DNA from: Macquaria australasica
Taxonomy: Eukaryota > Chordata > Actinopteri > Centrarchiformes > Percichthyidae
Assembly: GCA_005408345.1 (NCBI GenBank)
Contig: SEMN01000352.1
Location: forward strand, 470,249 to 534,248
Reading direction: 5' to 3'
Length of the DNA stretch: 64,000 nt
The position numbers were made by a program, and so were the translations under genes. The notes under the pieces are model-generated. The model was not told the DNA's origin. It ran no database searches and saw nothing but the letters and a program-made list of their open reading frames with translations. This document shows positions 25,001 through 40,200 of the stretch, piece by piece (position 1 is the first letter of the stretch; each line of letters starts with the position of its first letter).

Positions 25001-26399
25001 AACTCTATACAACTAAATGGTTGTATTCTTTGGCAGGAAAATTGTCTAATATAAAGACACTCAATGTAGGCACAGAATGTGAGATGTAATGCTCTCTGTA
25101 GTAGATCAGCTGCTGCCTCTGCTGTGGAAATACAGTAATGTCAGGTAAAGGGGCTGGACTATTTGGAATTGTAGCACATAAAATTGGCTATTAGAGAAGC
25201 AGGTGCGCTTTGTTATAAAATGCTAGAGAATGTGACATCTTATGGTCATAAACATTTTAGCCACTCTAGTGCCGTGGCTCTAGGAGTGACAGTGTCGGTG
25301 TCTCGGGTTGGTCCACCGCTTTGGTCTACCCCCAAATATCTCAACAGTTATTGGATGGATTGCTATGACATTCTGTACAGACATTGATGGTGCCCAAAGG
25401 ATTAATCCTACTGAATTCTGTGATCCCCTAAGCAGCTTCCAGTTTAAGATACTGTTGAATGTGATGTAGGAAGATGCACGATGGGAACAAGCATGATTTA
25501 AAAATATATATATTTAAAAAGCTGAGCAGTTCCATCCCCACATACTGAGGATCTACGTGTATTTCGCAGACCAGCCGTGAAACACTAACTTATTAATAGG
25601 CACGAAGGAACACGGTTGTCCTCTGGGATGAGCTACAAGTCTGCATCCAGGGACCTTTATTAGTTGCCTTTCGCCTTGGCTGTAGTTAGAATTCGATAAA
25701 AGTGACCTTATACAGATGCACAGGGGGACAGTGGAGATGGCTATTGATTGACAGAAGTGTGGCTTATCACCTGGACGGTAGACCATTGGGAAATGGCAGA
25801 GGCAATTAAAGAAGAGGGAAAAAAGGCAGTTGGGAAAATAGTGTTGATCTTAAGCCCAGTTCAGACCAAAGACTCATGCCGAGACGAGTTGAAACTAGCG
25901 ACTAGATGAGACAGTGTATCGTTTCCATAGCAACGACTCTCTGTCCACCCTTCTATCTGCCGGCTTTTCAGGCTTTTTTTTTGTTATAGCTGGATATAAT
26001 TTGAAGCGTCTTAAAACATAAATGAGGATACTGAGTAACTTGCTACAGTTGCATTTCTAGTATTGAAGAAACGGAGAAACCATAAAAAAACGAGAGGTAA
26101 CGTGCAGGTGGCGCCATCAGCCGGCTTGAGTCGAGCTGAGACGGGCCAGATCACACCGCGTCTTGTTGCGAATCTTTGGTCTGAACTGGCCTTTAGACTT
26201 GGCTCTATTTCTCATGGGCTCAACAGGCAGTGAAAACACCAGACTGTGCAGCAGAGGAGAAGAAAAGCAAAGTCCATTTATGTTGCTCAAGATTAGCGGC
26301 GCTCACACAAAGGTGACTTCAAAAAGAGCCACCGCTGGCATTTTGGTTTTGTTTGCTGTCATTTAGTCCCTCTCCCTCTCTGTCTCTCCCTCTCGTACT

Positions 26400-26475
<76 letters not shown>

Positions 26476-29400
26476 TTTTCACAGCTTGTGTGTGACGTTC
26501 CCATCATTTGACTCACAGTAATGGCAGCTTGCCTCCTGGAATCCAGGGTTGCTGTATATCTCTGGACAGGTTTCCAATCATTTCATAGGAACCTCTTTGA
26601 ATACCACTTATGGAATGGAAATCTGTCAGTCAAGTGTGAGCTCAAAGGGGGGAGGCCTCCCTTCAATTACAGAAATGGAATCAGATATGAGCTGCTATAA
26701 GGGAGGATCGAGATTAGCAGCCCAATGATCCTTTAAGGAGTGAGATGGAGTGTGATGGATTGAGGGGGGAGGTTAGGGGGTGAAGAGGAGATGGTGCATG
26801 TGGGAGGGGGAGACAAAAGAAGCAAAAAGAAAAGGTGAGTGAAAATGCAGAGGAGAGGGCAAGAGGTGGATAATAGAGGCGATAGGATATGAAAGAAGGA
26901 AAGAAGAGAAGATGGGAAATAGGGATAGGTGGGAGGGAAGGAGCAGGAGAGAAGGTGAGAGGAAATGAAGGAGGGAGAGAGAAAATCAGAGAGGGAGGGA
27001 CTGGAGGAGGAAGATGAGGGAGAGAAAAACGAGCTAAGGTTAGAAGAGCAAACAGAGGAAGGAAAATGGTCTAGGAGAAGTGGTGAAGGGCCATTTTAGA
27101 TATAAAGAAGCAGAGAGGAAAAAGTTGGGTTTGAAAGGAGCTGAAGAGGAGGAAGGGTAGAACATTGGCAGACATGTGCGAAAAGGTTTGAATGTAGTTT
27201 TTACATTGCTGCCTGGACCCAATTCAATCTTTGCAGAGAGGGCATTGTGCAGACTCAAACGTACAAATTTGCCTCACTGTAAATAAACCAAACTAGTAGT
27301 TTTGTCCCATTAACTTGAAAAAGTGTTCACTTTACAGTACTTCCAACCATTTTTCAGAGCCCAGCGCAGCTTTTTAGATTGATTTGATTCCCTCCAAACA
27401 TTCACTGTCTCAGAACATGTCAGTACATTATAAAAATCAACTTTCAGAGACTTTATACCGCCTCAGAATAGAAATCAATCACAGTGAAAACTTAGTCTGG
27501 TACATTTTTGTCAAAGTTATCGTTGGATAGTTATGCAGTTGGACTTTTCTGAGATACTGTTTCCCTGTTCATGTGGACAATAAAACACTGCCATTTGAAT
27601 TTTCAATTAAAGTCCCCCTCCACTCCAAAATTGTTACTAGGGGTGGGAATATTTGAAAATCTCACGATTCCAGTTGATTCAGAATCAGTCCTTGATTCAA
27701 AACCGATCCTTCATTCAATACATGGAAGAGGTTTTCTCTCACTTTGTGCGAGACCATTCACTTGTGTTTTTAGTCAGCTGAAATGCAATATGAAACATAA
27801 CTGCTCTGCATTAGCTAAATGGTCTTGATGAAGGTCACCGTTAAACAGAAGAAAAAGCAGAGAAAAGTGTGTGGGAGTACGCAGCTTTTTTATTTGAAAA
27901 GGTTAACTGCATTTATTTGAAAGCATGTTGCCTGTGTGAGAATAATGTAATCAGTGTGTAATTTACTGACCAACACCACTGGCTTTTGTAAAACAAAAGT
28001 TTGTCTATGTGTTCCAGAGTAAGGGGTAAAAAAGAGGTGCGCTCCACTGTGGTGCCATTATGTTATCTTTCCAGCAGTGGACAGCACTGTTTCTGCTGCA
28101 GCCCATCGTTATCCACAACGCTGTATTGACGCTAGCTTTGCAATGAAACAGGCTTGTTGCTAACGTTAGTCTCTGGGTGATGGGGTATGAAGTAATCACG
28201 AAATACTTCACCTTCATCTTCCAAAGCTAATTATCAAGCTATCCAAAATGCACCCAAACGCTTGTCTTCTTTGAGGATGAACTACAAGATAACTTTAGTG
28301 TGTGCATGCTGCATTGTGTTCTCCCAGTTTGGTTGAATTTCTTTTTTTTTTTGTGGAAAAACCACATCAGATACAAATTATTATTCAAAGCAGAGTATTT
28401 TTACATGGCTTAAAATGTCTGGAAGGGATCTTGAACATTTTAAATGCATGAAACAAACAAACAAACAAAAACAAAGGACTTTTCACAGCACGCATGTTTG
28501 TGTATTGTTTGTCTCTTCGGGCCTGATTCAAAGACAATATATGTTCAGAAAGAATGCCTTTGAGCAGCAAAATATAGCGTTTCAAAGGAAAAATACATCT
28601 TTGAATTGTATGTATTCTCAATTTGTAATAGTTAACAGATTCCAGTAAATTTGCTAGAATTAGCCGTTTCCTTGAACCTATTTTATATCAACCTGCTTCA
28701 TCTATTTTCCCTACAGTTACAGATTTCCTACATTTCCCAAAATGCCATCCTCAATCCCCAGAGTATGTGCTGCATCCATCTGTTGGTTTAAAGTGCGGTG
28801 AGATGAAAGGAAAGCTGTAGCCTAACATCAGAGAGCAAGGTTTTCCAGTTGAGAAACAGGGGGGCTGGGTCCCTTATTCGAATTGCAGCGTGTCTTGTGG
28901 CTGCGCCGCACTCTGATCTATTGAAACTCCTGTCAGCGGAGAAATCGGCATCGCTGCCTCTCCTAGGATGGATTCCTTCTCTCCTTGTTGAATTTTGGCG
29001 CAAAATGTTGAATTAAGAGACAATTCCTATGTTCTTTGCTCCTCAAGGACCGACACCAAGACGTCTTCCGTTGGCATTTTAGATAACTGAACAATTTTCT
29101 GCAATCAAACACAGCTGTGCAGAAAATATCTACTGCCTGATGTCTATATTTGGCCAGTTATCTGGGAATTATAAAAATAGCACCAACAAACAATAAATAT
29201 GCCAGGGTCCAGGACTCACAGTGACAGTGTTAATCACCATTTTCATTCATGTGCTTGTAGGGTGGCTTTCATTTAAGCTTACAGATGATGTGTCCACTTG
29301 TTCAGGTTGTTCTATTATATGAACTGTTGCCATAATTACGCAACATCTTCTTGCTTCCAGGGCACAAAGCAGCGCTTAGCATAAACAATCATGATAATCT

Positions 29401-30320
29401 ATTATTGTAACATGTCTGGGGATGAGTCAGGGCCATCCACATGTATTTACATTTACAATACAGAGAAAGTTCGCAGCTACTTTTGTCTATCCGAAGCACA
29501 TATTTTTACTTTCTTTTACTTTCAGGAAAAGGCTCTGATTATTGTCTAATAAAGGGCACAACTGAAAAAAAATAGCATCTGTTTTTACAGATATCTAGAT
29601 GTGTTTGTATAATACCCGCTGTGAGTGGTCTGAATTTTAAATCAAGTGAGGGCAGGGTACCTGTCTAGCATAACCAAGCTGACAGACCCTCACACTGAAA
29701 AATTTACAAGTCAATCTCAAATGACTTCAGGTTATGAAATAGTGATGGCACTGGCAATAACATATCGGCATGGTGAGGCAAATTCAAATCAACTGCACTG
29801 GCAACTGAGCTCATTGAATTTTGTGGCACGCATTAAACTAAGGAACAGCTTGATAAGCAGGCTGTTTCTGTTTTGCACCGCGTCCAGTTTGGTAGTGCAG
29901 TCAATAACACCTGTCAGATCTGCCTGCAGGACTGCTATTAGTTTAGTCACATTGTTCCTGGTGACCTCTGGAAAAACCGTCTTTGTGTTTGGATCACAAA
30001 GCGTTCACTGCCAACTCATTATGCATCATACGGTGACTCCGCCAGCAAGACTAAGGGAAGCCCCAAGATTCATTGTGACGATGATGCATCCTCTCCAAAC
30101 GCTGCTAGAGTCAGAGCCAGCAGCAACCACTGGTAAAATCAACACCTGTTTTTTATAACCAATAGCGCAACATCAAGCACACTGCCTATCTCGAACTCTA
30201 CAAAGAAAATCCCTCTGTTGTTCAGTTCGTCTTAAAACTTAAAGATGATAAGATAATAAGAGAACTTGACAGACACTCACCCACAGCCTTCAGGGAGGCG
30301 TACTTGTTGATATCCTTGTT

Positions 30321-30362
<42 letters not shown>

Positions 30363-33300
30363 TTGTTGTTGTTGCTGTTGCTGCTGCTGTTCGTAGACAT
30401 GAGCCAGCTGGCTGAGGGCAGGGTACGGGTGCTGCTGGCCCATGTTTGAGCCGGGTCCCACGTTGTTGTTGATCTGACCACCCTCTGTGGGCAAGGACAC
30501 ATGACAGGACAAGGTTACAGTCAGGTTTAGGAGCGATGACAGTTCAAAGCTCCAGTCTGATTGGCCAATGAGCCGCTCCTGAGGCGCACTTGTTGGTTAA
30601 ATGATTTGCTAAAAGGTACCTTGACAGGAAGATCTCTCATTCACATTTCCCAGTATCCATTTACATATTCCCCTCCATGTTATTCTGTATGATCTGCTGC
30701 TTTAGAAATAATGTCCATGCTCCACACTTCTCAGGATCCATCAACTGATGGACTCTTGCCATCATTCTACAGCTGCAGCCTATTGTATGTCATGCTGCCT
30801 AATACTCATTTGGTCAGAATCCAGAGTGTATATATGTACGCTGATAAGCTGCATCTGCTGTCTATTACATGAGATTTTACCAGAAATTACTATGCATGCT
30901 AGTACATTTATGTCAGTATTAGAGCTGAAATACTCATGTCCCAGAATACAAATTTCAGTATATTACTGAGCTGACATTTTTTATGTACATTTGACTTATC
31001 AGCCTAAATAAAGAAGTCGAACGGCAACAAAAACAAAAGAGCCTTAGATTTTTTTATTTATTAAATCACTGGAACTAACATTTAAAAGTATTACTTCAAG
31101 GGAATACCGGTATATCAATCTTTTCCCGGGATTCTTAGGATTTCTCACCATAAAAGAATATATATATATATATTTTTTTTAATCTTAAAAAAGCATGTTG
31201 TTTTGGGCGTTTTAGGAACAGGACCATTGTACTTTGACATAGTTGTAACGTTTGGCCGATCTTCTGCACTGAAGGCTCCAAATGTTAAATGCTCTGTAAT
31301 CTGTCTTACTACTCTGAGTTGGAAATAAAAGTCTGCATATCTGATTGAGCTACTTGTTGAAGCGCCTGCATGGCTTTCAGAGTTTGTGCTCTGCTTCGTT
31401 CACGTAATCTAAAAGATATTTTCACCACACGGCTGAACTATAAACTGCTATTTACAACAGTTGTGTGGAAGTGTACAGTATGTAGTACATACTATATACT
31501 ATTTGAACTATTTAATATTTTGTCCATTATTTTAGCTAATTACTTTTAGCTAACTATTTCAACTGTTTATCTGTTACTTTAAGCTATATATTTTAACCAT
31601 TAATTCATTACTTTTAGTTATATATTTGAACCATTATCCATTTACAATTGATATCTATTCGTATGCGAAGTTGCCTGTTGCAGCTTTAAAAGGAATTTTT
31701 TTTTGCCACCTGTTTATGGTGTTGGAAGTAACATGTTTTAAATTAATTACAATATCCTGGTTGCAGAATTTGCTAACTGTAATGCATTCCCCTTATTCAA
31801 TAAGTGATAATTAGATTTCAAAAGTTGTGTTGAACATATAAGTCTACTCTACATCATTATTGCAACACATACAGTTATATAATCCACTATGGCCATATTT
31901 GATCAGTCAGTGGATCATGCTTCCTCCACAACTGTGCCTAAAGCTGCACCTCCTCTGGAAGACGCAGAAACCAGATGGCAGGATAACACATCCACGAATG
32001 TACAGACTTATATGAAGGGCGGAGCCGGCAGCTCGGCGGAGTTGTACGAGAGCGACAGGGAAGTGTAGCAGAACTGCACAGTCTGACTTTAAAGCACGGC
32101 CGAATGTTAAAATATGTGTGGGAATTCAGAGGACTCTCTCTTCAGCATTGTTCTCTCACTGCGCTGAGCCTGACAGATAATTGCAAATTCCTGTTACTGA
32201 AGGCGAAGGTATCCCTGCTAAGTGAATACATTCTGTTAAAAGCCCCAATACTGCCACTTGAGAAGTAAGAAAAAAGTTAAGAGGCAGAGAGCGAGAGGAA
32301 GGAAGGAGAGGGAGAAAAGTGAAATAGGAGAAAACGGAGAGGGATGAGGATGCATAAAGAACGAAGAGAGTGAAAAAAAGTGGCTGGCAGAGAAACAAAG
32401 GAGCACAGAGGGAGCTAGACAAAATCATAAAGGCAGAAAGCACAAGGAAAGAATATAGACGGACAGTAAAAGATGGACAATCTCAACACAGTCCTATAAA
32501 TACACACTCTTCCTCCCCTCTTTCTCCTTTCAGCCCTCTTATAGGTGCTCATACAGATGGCCTTTTGTTGCTCCACATAAAACAGAAGGGGAAGTTGTGT
32601 GGCCACAACCTGACAATATTGATTTCCTCCACCATTTTCTCCCTGTTTCATCTCAGCGGTGCATTGTTGAGCCACGAGGTGCGCTCAAAGCCAGCACAGT
32701 CCAACTGTCAAGGCAAAGCAAGTTGTGTTGTTACTAATTAATCACTTAGCCCTGGCACTGACTCAAACCACACACAAACACACACACACTCATACAGTGA
32801 CAAGGTAGAGAGCAGAGACAATTAAAAAGAGCATCAGAGTGAGAGACAGCGTGAGGACGTGTAGAAGAAAGAATAAGAGACAAGACTCTCCAGTGTGATG
32901 AATTGTCCCATGTTGCTTGGTGAAAAGGAAAAGACACGTGTGATGTAAGTTTATATAGACGACTGGCTCACTGAAGGCTACTTAAATGTAAGTAAATTGA
33001 AACTGAGGCTGTGTGAGAGGGGTTCAGGCAGAAATTGTAGAGATGGAGCTGAAGCCTTGCTCTCTCTCGAGCTCTCTTTAATAGAATTTCTCAAAAAACA
33101 ACATTCACTCCAGTGGCGATGAAAGAAAGACCACTGCTTTGTTTTTCATAGCAGGTCAAAATGGCCGGCACGAGGTCACCAATTTTCTCATTTTAGAATG
33201 GATTTTGTCTGGTTGCAGAGCACAATTGTGAAAATTCAATACCCTATCAAAGCACAGGTGCACCTCCTTCTTCATGGAAGTGGCAGCACAAAATTATAAA

Positions 33301-36300
33301 CCTGCAGTTACAAAAATAGAGGAGACTACCTCACATTTGTACTTTATACTAAATTGTGATTGCATGCAAATTATTTATGTTATTAATAAATGAAAAGATA
33401 GAGTTTAAATAGTCTTATACCAGAGAGACTATGAACACAATGCATTAAACAGGTCTATGTTGACGGTGTGACAAGCTAGCAAATCAAATTACAGTCTCCC
33501 TGAGCCACAGATCAGCATCTGGTTACAGCTGTGGTGCATTTTGGCTTGGAGTGCTATCAATCTTCTCATCTAACTCTCCACCAGAAATTGAGAAAAAAGA
33601 GCATTTCCCAAAATGTTAAACTACTTATTTAAATGTAAGTGGGAACAATAGCATAGTAAACCACGTTTAAAGGCAAAAGCAGAATATGTACACTGTTCAT
33701 TATGCTCCTATACTAATTTTAACTATCTGTTGCTGCAACTTCTCCACGATGGTTTGAAGTATTGCATTAAGAGATAATTAAGATTATTACAGGAGCATAA
33801 AAACGAGTGTGCCAGTCCAAATTTTGCCCTTAATACCCCCTGCTTTAACCAGCACCTGTTAAAAATGTTGTATTTGCGTCATCCATTTTCAATAGTAAAC
33901 CAAGTTTGAAAGAACCACATTCAAAAGCAATTCAACACCTCATGGAGGCTTACAGTACAGTAAGAACAGTGATTCATACAAGAAATTGCAGCAGTGCTAG
34001 TGGATTTATTGGACTCTCTGTATCCATTTTGGGAAGAACATTTTCTGCAGTTTATCACATTATACCACAAACTTTTTAAGTAATCCAGTCTAAAACATTT
34101 GTCCCTTCATCTCTATTGCTCATGCATAAGATCCAAAACAAGAATTAATGCTGTTTACTGCAGCTCTCTGTGAATCACTTTACTCTAATTCTGTTTCAGA
34201 GTGAAAAACAATCAACAGTCTCTTCTCCTCTACTTCTCTTTGCTTGCAGAGTGCCGTAATTATTTCAGGTTCATAGGAACACTTTATTAGCTTTCTTCAC
34301 ACACTCAGTTGACAAGGGTGACAAAGATTATGGAAATTTGAGCCAAAATACATATCATTTCTCACCTCGCCTCATCCAATCTTGAGAGATGAACCAAAAA
34401 ATAGATCCAACCATTCTGCTATTTCCATCCTGCTGTTCTATTATCCTACTTTCTTTCTGCTCCAGGATCTCTCTTCGTAAAAACCTCTCATCCCTGCGTT
34501 TTGATCTTAGTGAAAAAAATCACACACACACACTCGCACAAAAGAAAACACAGCACCCTGATGACATCATCACACTATGAACCCATTCACCAGGATGACT
34601 GACGGCTGTCACCAGGATGCCCATCAGGATGATGAAAGGGATGCGGTGGGAGTCTGCTGGTGTGGTCACAGTGCCTCACCAAGCTGAACCAAAACACGAT
34701 GATTCTCTGGGGTCACCCCAGGCTATTAACCCTCTCCAGTGCCTGTCAGTTTTCATTCCCACTATTGGAGTAATTCCCCAAGATTAGGACAGCAGCAAAA
34801 TACAAAGAAAGGAAAATACATTGGATACAGTTGGGAATCAGTTTGACAAATAGTGGCAATTAAAAGCCTATTTTGTTTTTAGGTATTGCAAACAAAAATG
34901 AAAATAAAGACAAAACCTAGATTCCACAACAATACTGCTCTACTCCAGCCATTCTTAACCAGTGGGCCGGGGCCCAATGGTGGGCCTCAGAGCGCCGTGG
35001 GCCGCGGAGGCAGTGGTACTGGTCTGTTTATGGTCTATATTTAGACACGATTTTGGTGGGTATCTTGTAATAGTGTGGTAATATGTGTGAGGGAGAGGGC
35101 AAGCAACAGCACATTATGTCTATTGTAAAGAGTCTAGATGACAACTGACACAAATGATGTGCTAAATCAGGTGCTAACATCATAGACAGCGGCTGAATCA
35201 TTCAGTTACAGGATACACTGCTTTCATTTGAATCATGTTGTCATTTAAATATTTTCTGCTTTGCTTATGATCTTTTGGTATCAAAGGTTTGGTATCTTCA
35301 AATTCTCCATTTCCTTTGCAGTCAGATGTGCCAATAAAAGTCCACTATAAGTTAAAACTTTAGCAATACCAGATGGGATTTTGCTCACGCAGTTGTTTAA
35401 CTCTCGGTAATCTACATTGACTGTCAATAAGCAGACTGTTCACTACTTTACTTCATCTGCTGCTGTGCATTATCTTAATACATATTTTTTTTTATTCATG
35501 ATGTTATTACTTCATCTGTTGCTGTGTAATACTTTCATGTACATGTATATTATATATGTGCAATATTTTTATTTTTATCTTATCTATTGTTCATACTTAC
35601 AAATGCACTCAGTCACACTATTATTATTACTGTCTTTACTGTGTACAGGACTATTTTCTATTTATTTTTATTGTATTTTATTATATTTTATTATTGTATT
35701 TCTATATATGACACTTTTTCTGGCTGTTGTAACGCTGAAAATTTCCCAGCTGTGGGACAATTAAAGGCTTATCTTATCTTATCTTATCTTATCTTTAGCC
35801 ATGTGTAGCTATGTTCTCAATTGAAAACAATGTCTGTCTCATGCCTTACTTGCGGGTTTGGTGTGAAAGGTTTAGGACGGCTAATGCACCAATCTTTCCA
35901 ACTTTCTGGTTTAAGTTTGAGTTTGTGTGGGTGGCACGCTATTCATTGTCTGTTCAGCCATGATGGCTATCGCTGCTTGTGCTAGCCGGCCAGTCCTCCT
36001 TTTACTAATTATAAATCAGCTCAGCTAGATCACCATCTCAACAAAGTCAAAGAAATTCAAGTAATATTCAGTTATAGTAGAAAAGAGCAGAGGTAATAAC
36101 AGGTTACAGGAACTTGTTTGTAGCTAGCCACGTTAGCTACATTTGATTTATAACCTGTGTGTTTGAGATATGTGCAAAAGGTAGGGAAAAGCAGTTCTTC
36201 AACCAACCAACCAAACATTGACTGTATACTGATTAATTAAAAAGAGACTGCCCTGCTAAAATTCGGATTGAGAAGTGTTAGGGTTAGCACACAAACTTAA

Positions 36301-37226
36301 CATTGGCTGCTTGCTGTGTAGGAGTCACGTTTAATTAATGGCATGTCAAAACATGCAGAAACACTCACAAGAAATGTTTTATTGTATTTTCCCACCTAAG
36401 TATGGAATCCACAGTTCTGAATTATAATCAGATTAAATCCAAATAAATCCATCCAGGTACACCGTTTCCATAGGAAGGTGTTTTCCATCTCGCAGTCAGT
36501 TGAATGGCTGCCAGATTTCTAAAGGTCAGTTATGATTTTCCTCAGACCTCTGTGAGCTTGACAAGATGGATGTCAGGCTTTGCAAGATTACTGCTGCCCA
36601 ATATTAAAGATTTATCATTTCCATGTATGCCATTTTTTTCTTACGAACTGCTCACAACACTGGCTATTTGTTGAAGTATATTGTAAATTGGCTTATGGTT
36701 GAATCATTGCTACATTACATCAATCACTGACAGGAGGAAACTGGGCATTTATTTATATGAAGTCGTCACAGAGTACTACTTAAGGAATTGTGGGTAAAAG
36801 CAGTTGATTTGATCATGCATTTGGTTTCAAATGTATGCTACAATTTATTTTTAACAGTAAGGAAAAAGACATTTTCATGAATTCACCCTGCAGGGCGAAG
36901 GCGCAGGAATGTCAGGATTACAGTAAGTGTGACTGCACTGATGAGACAGTGTGTGGATGATGAGCTTATGACCGCCAGGTAACAGACAGTGCAGTCAGCA
37001 ACGCACAACATGAGTGTGCACTACATAACACTGCAGAGGCAGAGTCATACGGCACCAAAACACAGAACGATTTCAAAGCCGCGCTGTCTCCCTCGTGGGA
37101 AGCCAGACATCCAGTATGCAGCCGAGAGGCAATCCTCCTGGGGCAGAAATGGTATCTGTGCTTTTCTCCTGTCCCAGGCAGGAATACAGTCTGTTGGAAA
37201 TAGGGTAGACAATAACTGTGTCCCTT

Positions 37227-37259
<33 letters not shown>

Positions 37260-40200
37260 AAGAGAAAATGAAGAAGAAGAGAGACATCAAGAGAGAGCCA
37301 GAGCACATGTATGTAGGAGTGCTTCTATCTCATCCTTGGCCTGACTCCATCGCTACTGGCTGTACAGTGTAATTTCACTGCTTGTTTGATTCGGCGCTCA
37401 AAATTGTAAGCAGCTGACTCATCTATTATTCCCTCTTTCTTCTCACTCTGCAAATGGATAAACCCTCTTCTTTTCTTCAGCTGCAAAACTGCCTCTCTGT
37501 CATTACTCAACCCTCTCCATCACCCTCTTCCTCTCTCTCTTGTCATGGCAACAGTATTCTCTCGTGTAGTATTTGCTCTGCAGCACACGGCGAGTTCGCA
37601 TTGTCCCGCAGTCACCCGCGCCCACATATCAACAGGCAGGCCGGCTGTACTGTACTGAAAAAGTCATTGTTATGCAACCTATGTTCTGCTGCCTGCTGCT
37701 CTGTCGGTCTGTCTGTTCATCTCTCTCCGCTTATTCTTCACGTGTCTGCTTGCCTCCTCTGAGCTTGTTCTAGGTCACATCCTAACAGCTTTGTCAGGCA
37801 TTGTCATAAAAGCATGCATGTTTTATTGAAAGACTTGCTCTAGTTTGGTGAAAAGGCAATCATTATTGGGTATAACCGAGCAAAGCATTTTGACGTTGAA
37901 TAGATGTTGACACAAAAGTCTGCACCGACGATGAAAACCTGTGTAAATAGAGCCTCAGAATGAAAGATGAGACGTGTGCAGTTGTCCAAAGCTGCTGCTT
38001 GTATTGTTTTGTGAAACTGGGAGTGACAGTAAACATCTTTGTGATATTAGATCAGAGCAGTTATATGAAAATGTGTGCCAAAGAACTGCATCCTGAGACT
38101 ACAAATGGGCAATCTCTAATGTGTGAAGCTTTCTGTATTTATAATGTAGCTTTGAGAGCTCTTGACTCGTCCAAATCATTCACCCTCATTTGACAGTGTG
38201 CACACATCCTTGTGCATGTGTGGGAGTGTGTGGGGTCCTCTCTGTTTCTCTGCATATGCATATTTAGTCACACTGAAAATGGTAAGCAGGTTATGTGTGA
38301 GCCTGTGTGAGGCGGGAGTCGAGAGCTTCCTCTTTATTTGCCCTCCTGTCTGTTTACAGTACATAAGAAGCACTGCATCTGTCTTGACCTCATCCCTTCA
38401 GCGCATATCTCTCTCCAGCAGCGCGGAGGACAGCGAGGATCACAAAGCGAGCAGAGGCCTCACTATGCGACCGCTGAGCTCACAGGAATTTTGCCTGAGC
38501 CGGGTGTAAAATCCCCTTTGTGTGGTGGACGGTAAGGTGAGGGAGTTCATGTGGAGGCTTGAGAAAGGAAGGGGGCCCTGAGGTGAACAGGTCAGTCCTA
38601 CTGTAGGTGATTGGTGGACAGGGAGGAGAAAAGATTAATCGAATCCTTATATATATATACACGATAAAACAAGAAAGTTTGCTAGAATGAGAGAGACAGA
38701 AAGCGAGAGAAGAACAGATGTCCGAGGCTACATGGGTCTTGCTACCTGCTGGTGCTGTCAGTAGTCGGAGGCAAGTTTGAAGTGTAAGGGCCAAAAAGCT
38801 CACAGGTAGAAACTATTTGACACCGATGCTTACTGTTTGAAAGAGGGCCAGCTTTATGAGAGCCAAGCAAACTGCATACAGCTTTTAGAGGTGCTTCAAA
38901 AGTCACTGAGTAGCCTACTTTAAAATAGTCATTCCCAAACAGAGGTATTGTACCCCAGGGGATACTTCTGCATTTTGCCAGGGGGTATGCTGAAAGATTG
39001 TGAGGTAGCTCAGCTAATTTGATAAAAATCACAATTAGATTTAAAAAAAAAAAAATACTGAGTCAGCTATTACCTGAACACCACAAGTTGCGACTAAGAG
39101 TGCGTGAAAAATCGTTAGCAAGGGAGCAGATAAGCAAAGAGGAATAGTTAGCTAATGGATAAACAGTTGAAATAGAAAGCTTTTGGATAAATGGTGAACT
39201 AGCTAAAAGTAAATGGTTAAAATAGTTAGCTAAAAATTCACAGATAAGCAGTTGAAATAATTAGTAAAAGATTCCTTTAGGTCGTGTGACTTTGCTGTTT
39301 AGTGACGCAGTAAGTTTTAGAGCCACAAAATGAGAAGTTGCACGAACACTTATCTTACCATATTTAAGGCATGTCACTGGCACCAACCTTCTTTTATTTG
39401 CCCGGAAACATTGCCTTAAGGATTTGGGTGTGCATGGCCATGAATAAAACATCTCATGTAGCTTAGCCTTAAGGCTGCTGTATGACATTCAGTCCACAAC
39501 ACTGTCTGGCTGCTCCAAAGCAATGTGTCAGATCCACAGCCTTATATATGGCCTTGTTTTCCAAACATTGTTCATCTCATTATCGTCACCATATGCTGCT
39601 AGCTTTGTCTTTGCTCATTAGCGCATCAGTACACTCCCATTTAGGAAGAGCTGGTGAGAGAGAGCTCAGAGGGGGGGCACGACAGAGAGTGTGTCATGAA
39701 ATGCTCGAGAGATACAGAGGAAATGTGTGCAGCTAACTCTATTCCAAAACCGATCACATATCTCCTAGTAATTCTCATGAGGGCTGACCATTAAACAGAT
39801 AGGAGTGTGATGCAGAGAAACCGTGTTATTGAAAAGTCTGTCATGGAAAATGGTGGCAGGAAATGATAGCAGAGAGAATAGCTTATCTACCCTTAATTGT
39901 TCCTCCCTGAGCCTTTGAAAGCACAATGACTTCTGCTGCACCCTTTTATGATTAGAGCCTTCCGTCATACCTTCCTCATTTTGAAGTGCTATCGATTTGT
40001 ATTGTTCCTTTTTTTTTCTCCCCTATTCACAGTCGAGAATTTGCAGCAGGATTCAACATCTATCTCCCTTTTGCGTTGTCTTGTCACAAGACAATGCATT
40101 GACTCAAGTGTCACAGGACATTGTTAAAGCTAGTCACTGAATCAATAGTAAGATATCACTCTGATATCTATAAAGACCTGATAGCTGTTTAAACTAGAAA

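Larger units (their letters stand above)
22048..30280 (-). other. shisa9 intron 3 (about 8.2 kb)
   Basis: Bounded by gtgagt (30280) and cag (22048). It holds repeats around 23270-23790 and 25255-25440, a PIF/Harbinger-like MITE (25853-26192), a 75-bp CA microsatellite (26400-26474), a 430-bp polypurine stretch (26738-27163) and the end of an hAT-like element (27638). I see no coding segment. Confidence 0.75.

Noticed and set aside
35417..35764. 115-codon frame
   Set aside because: It lies in the T-rich LINE 3' tail and encodes only Leu/Tyr/Phe-rich sequence.
37540..37556. Further X-box-like site (gtcatggcaac)
   Set aside because: A single imperfect match inside a CT-rich intron region without promoter context; such sites occur by chance.
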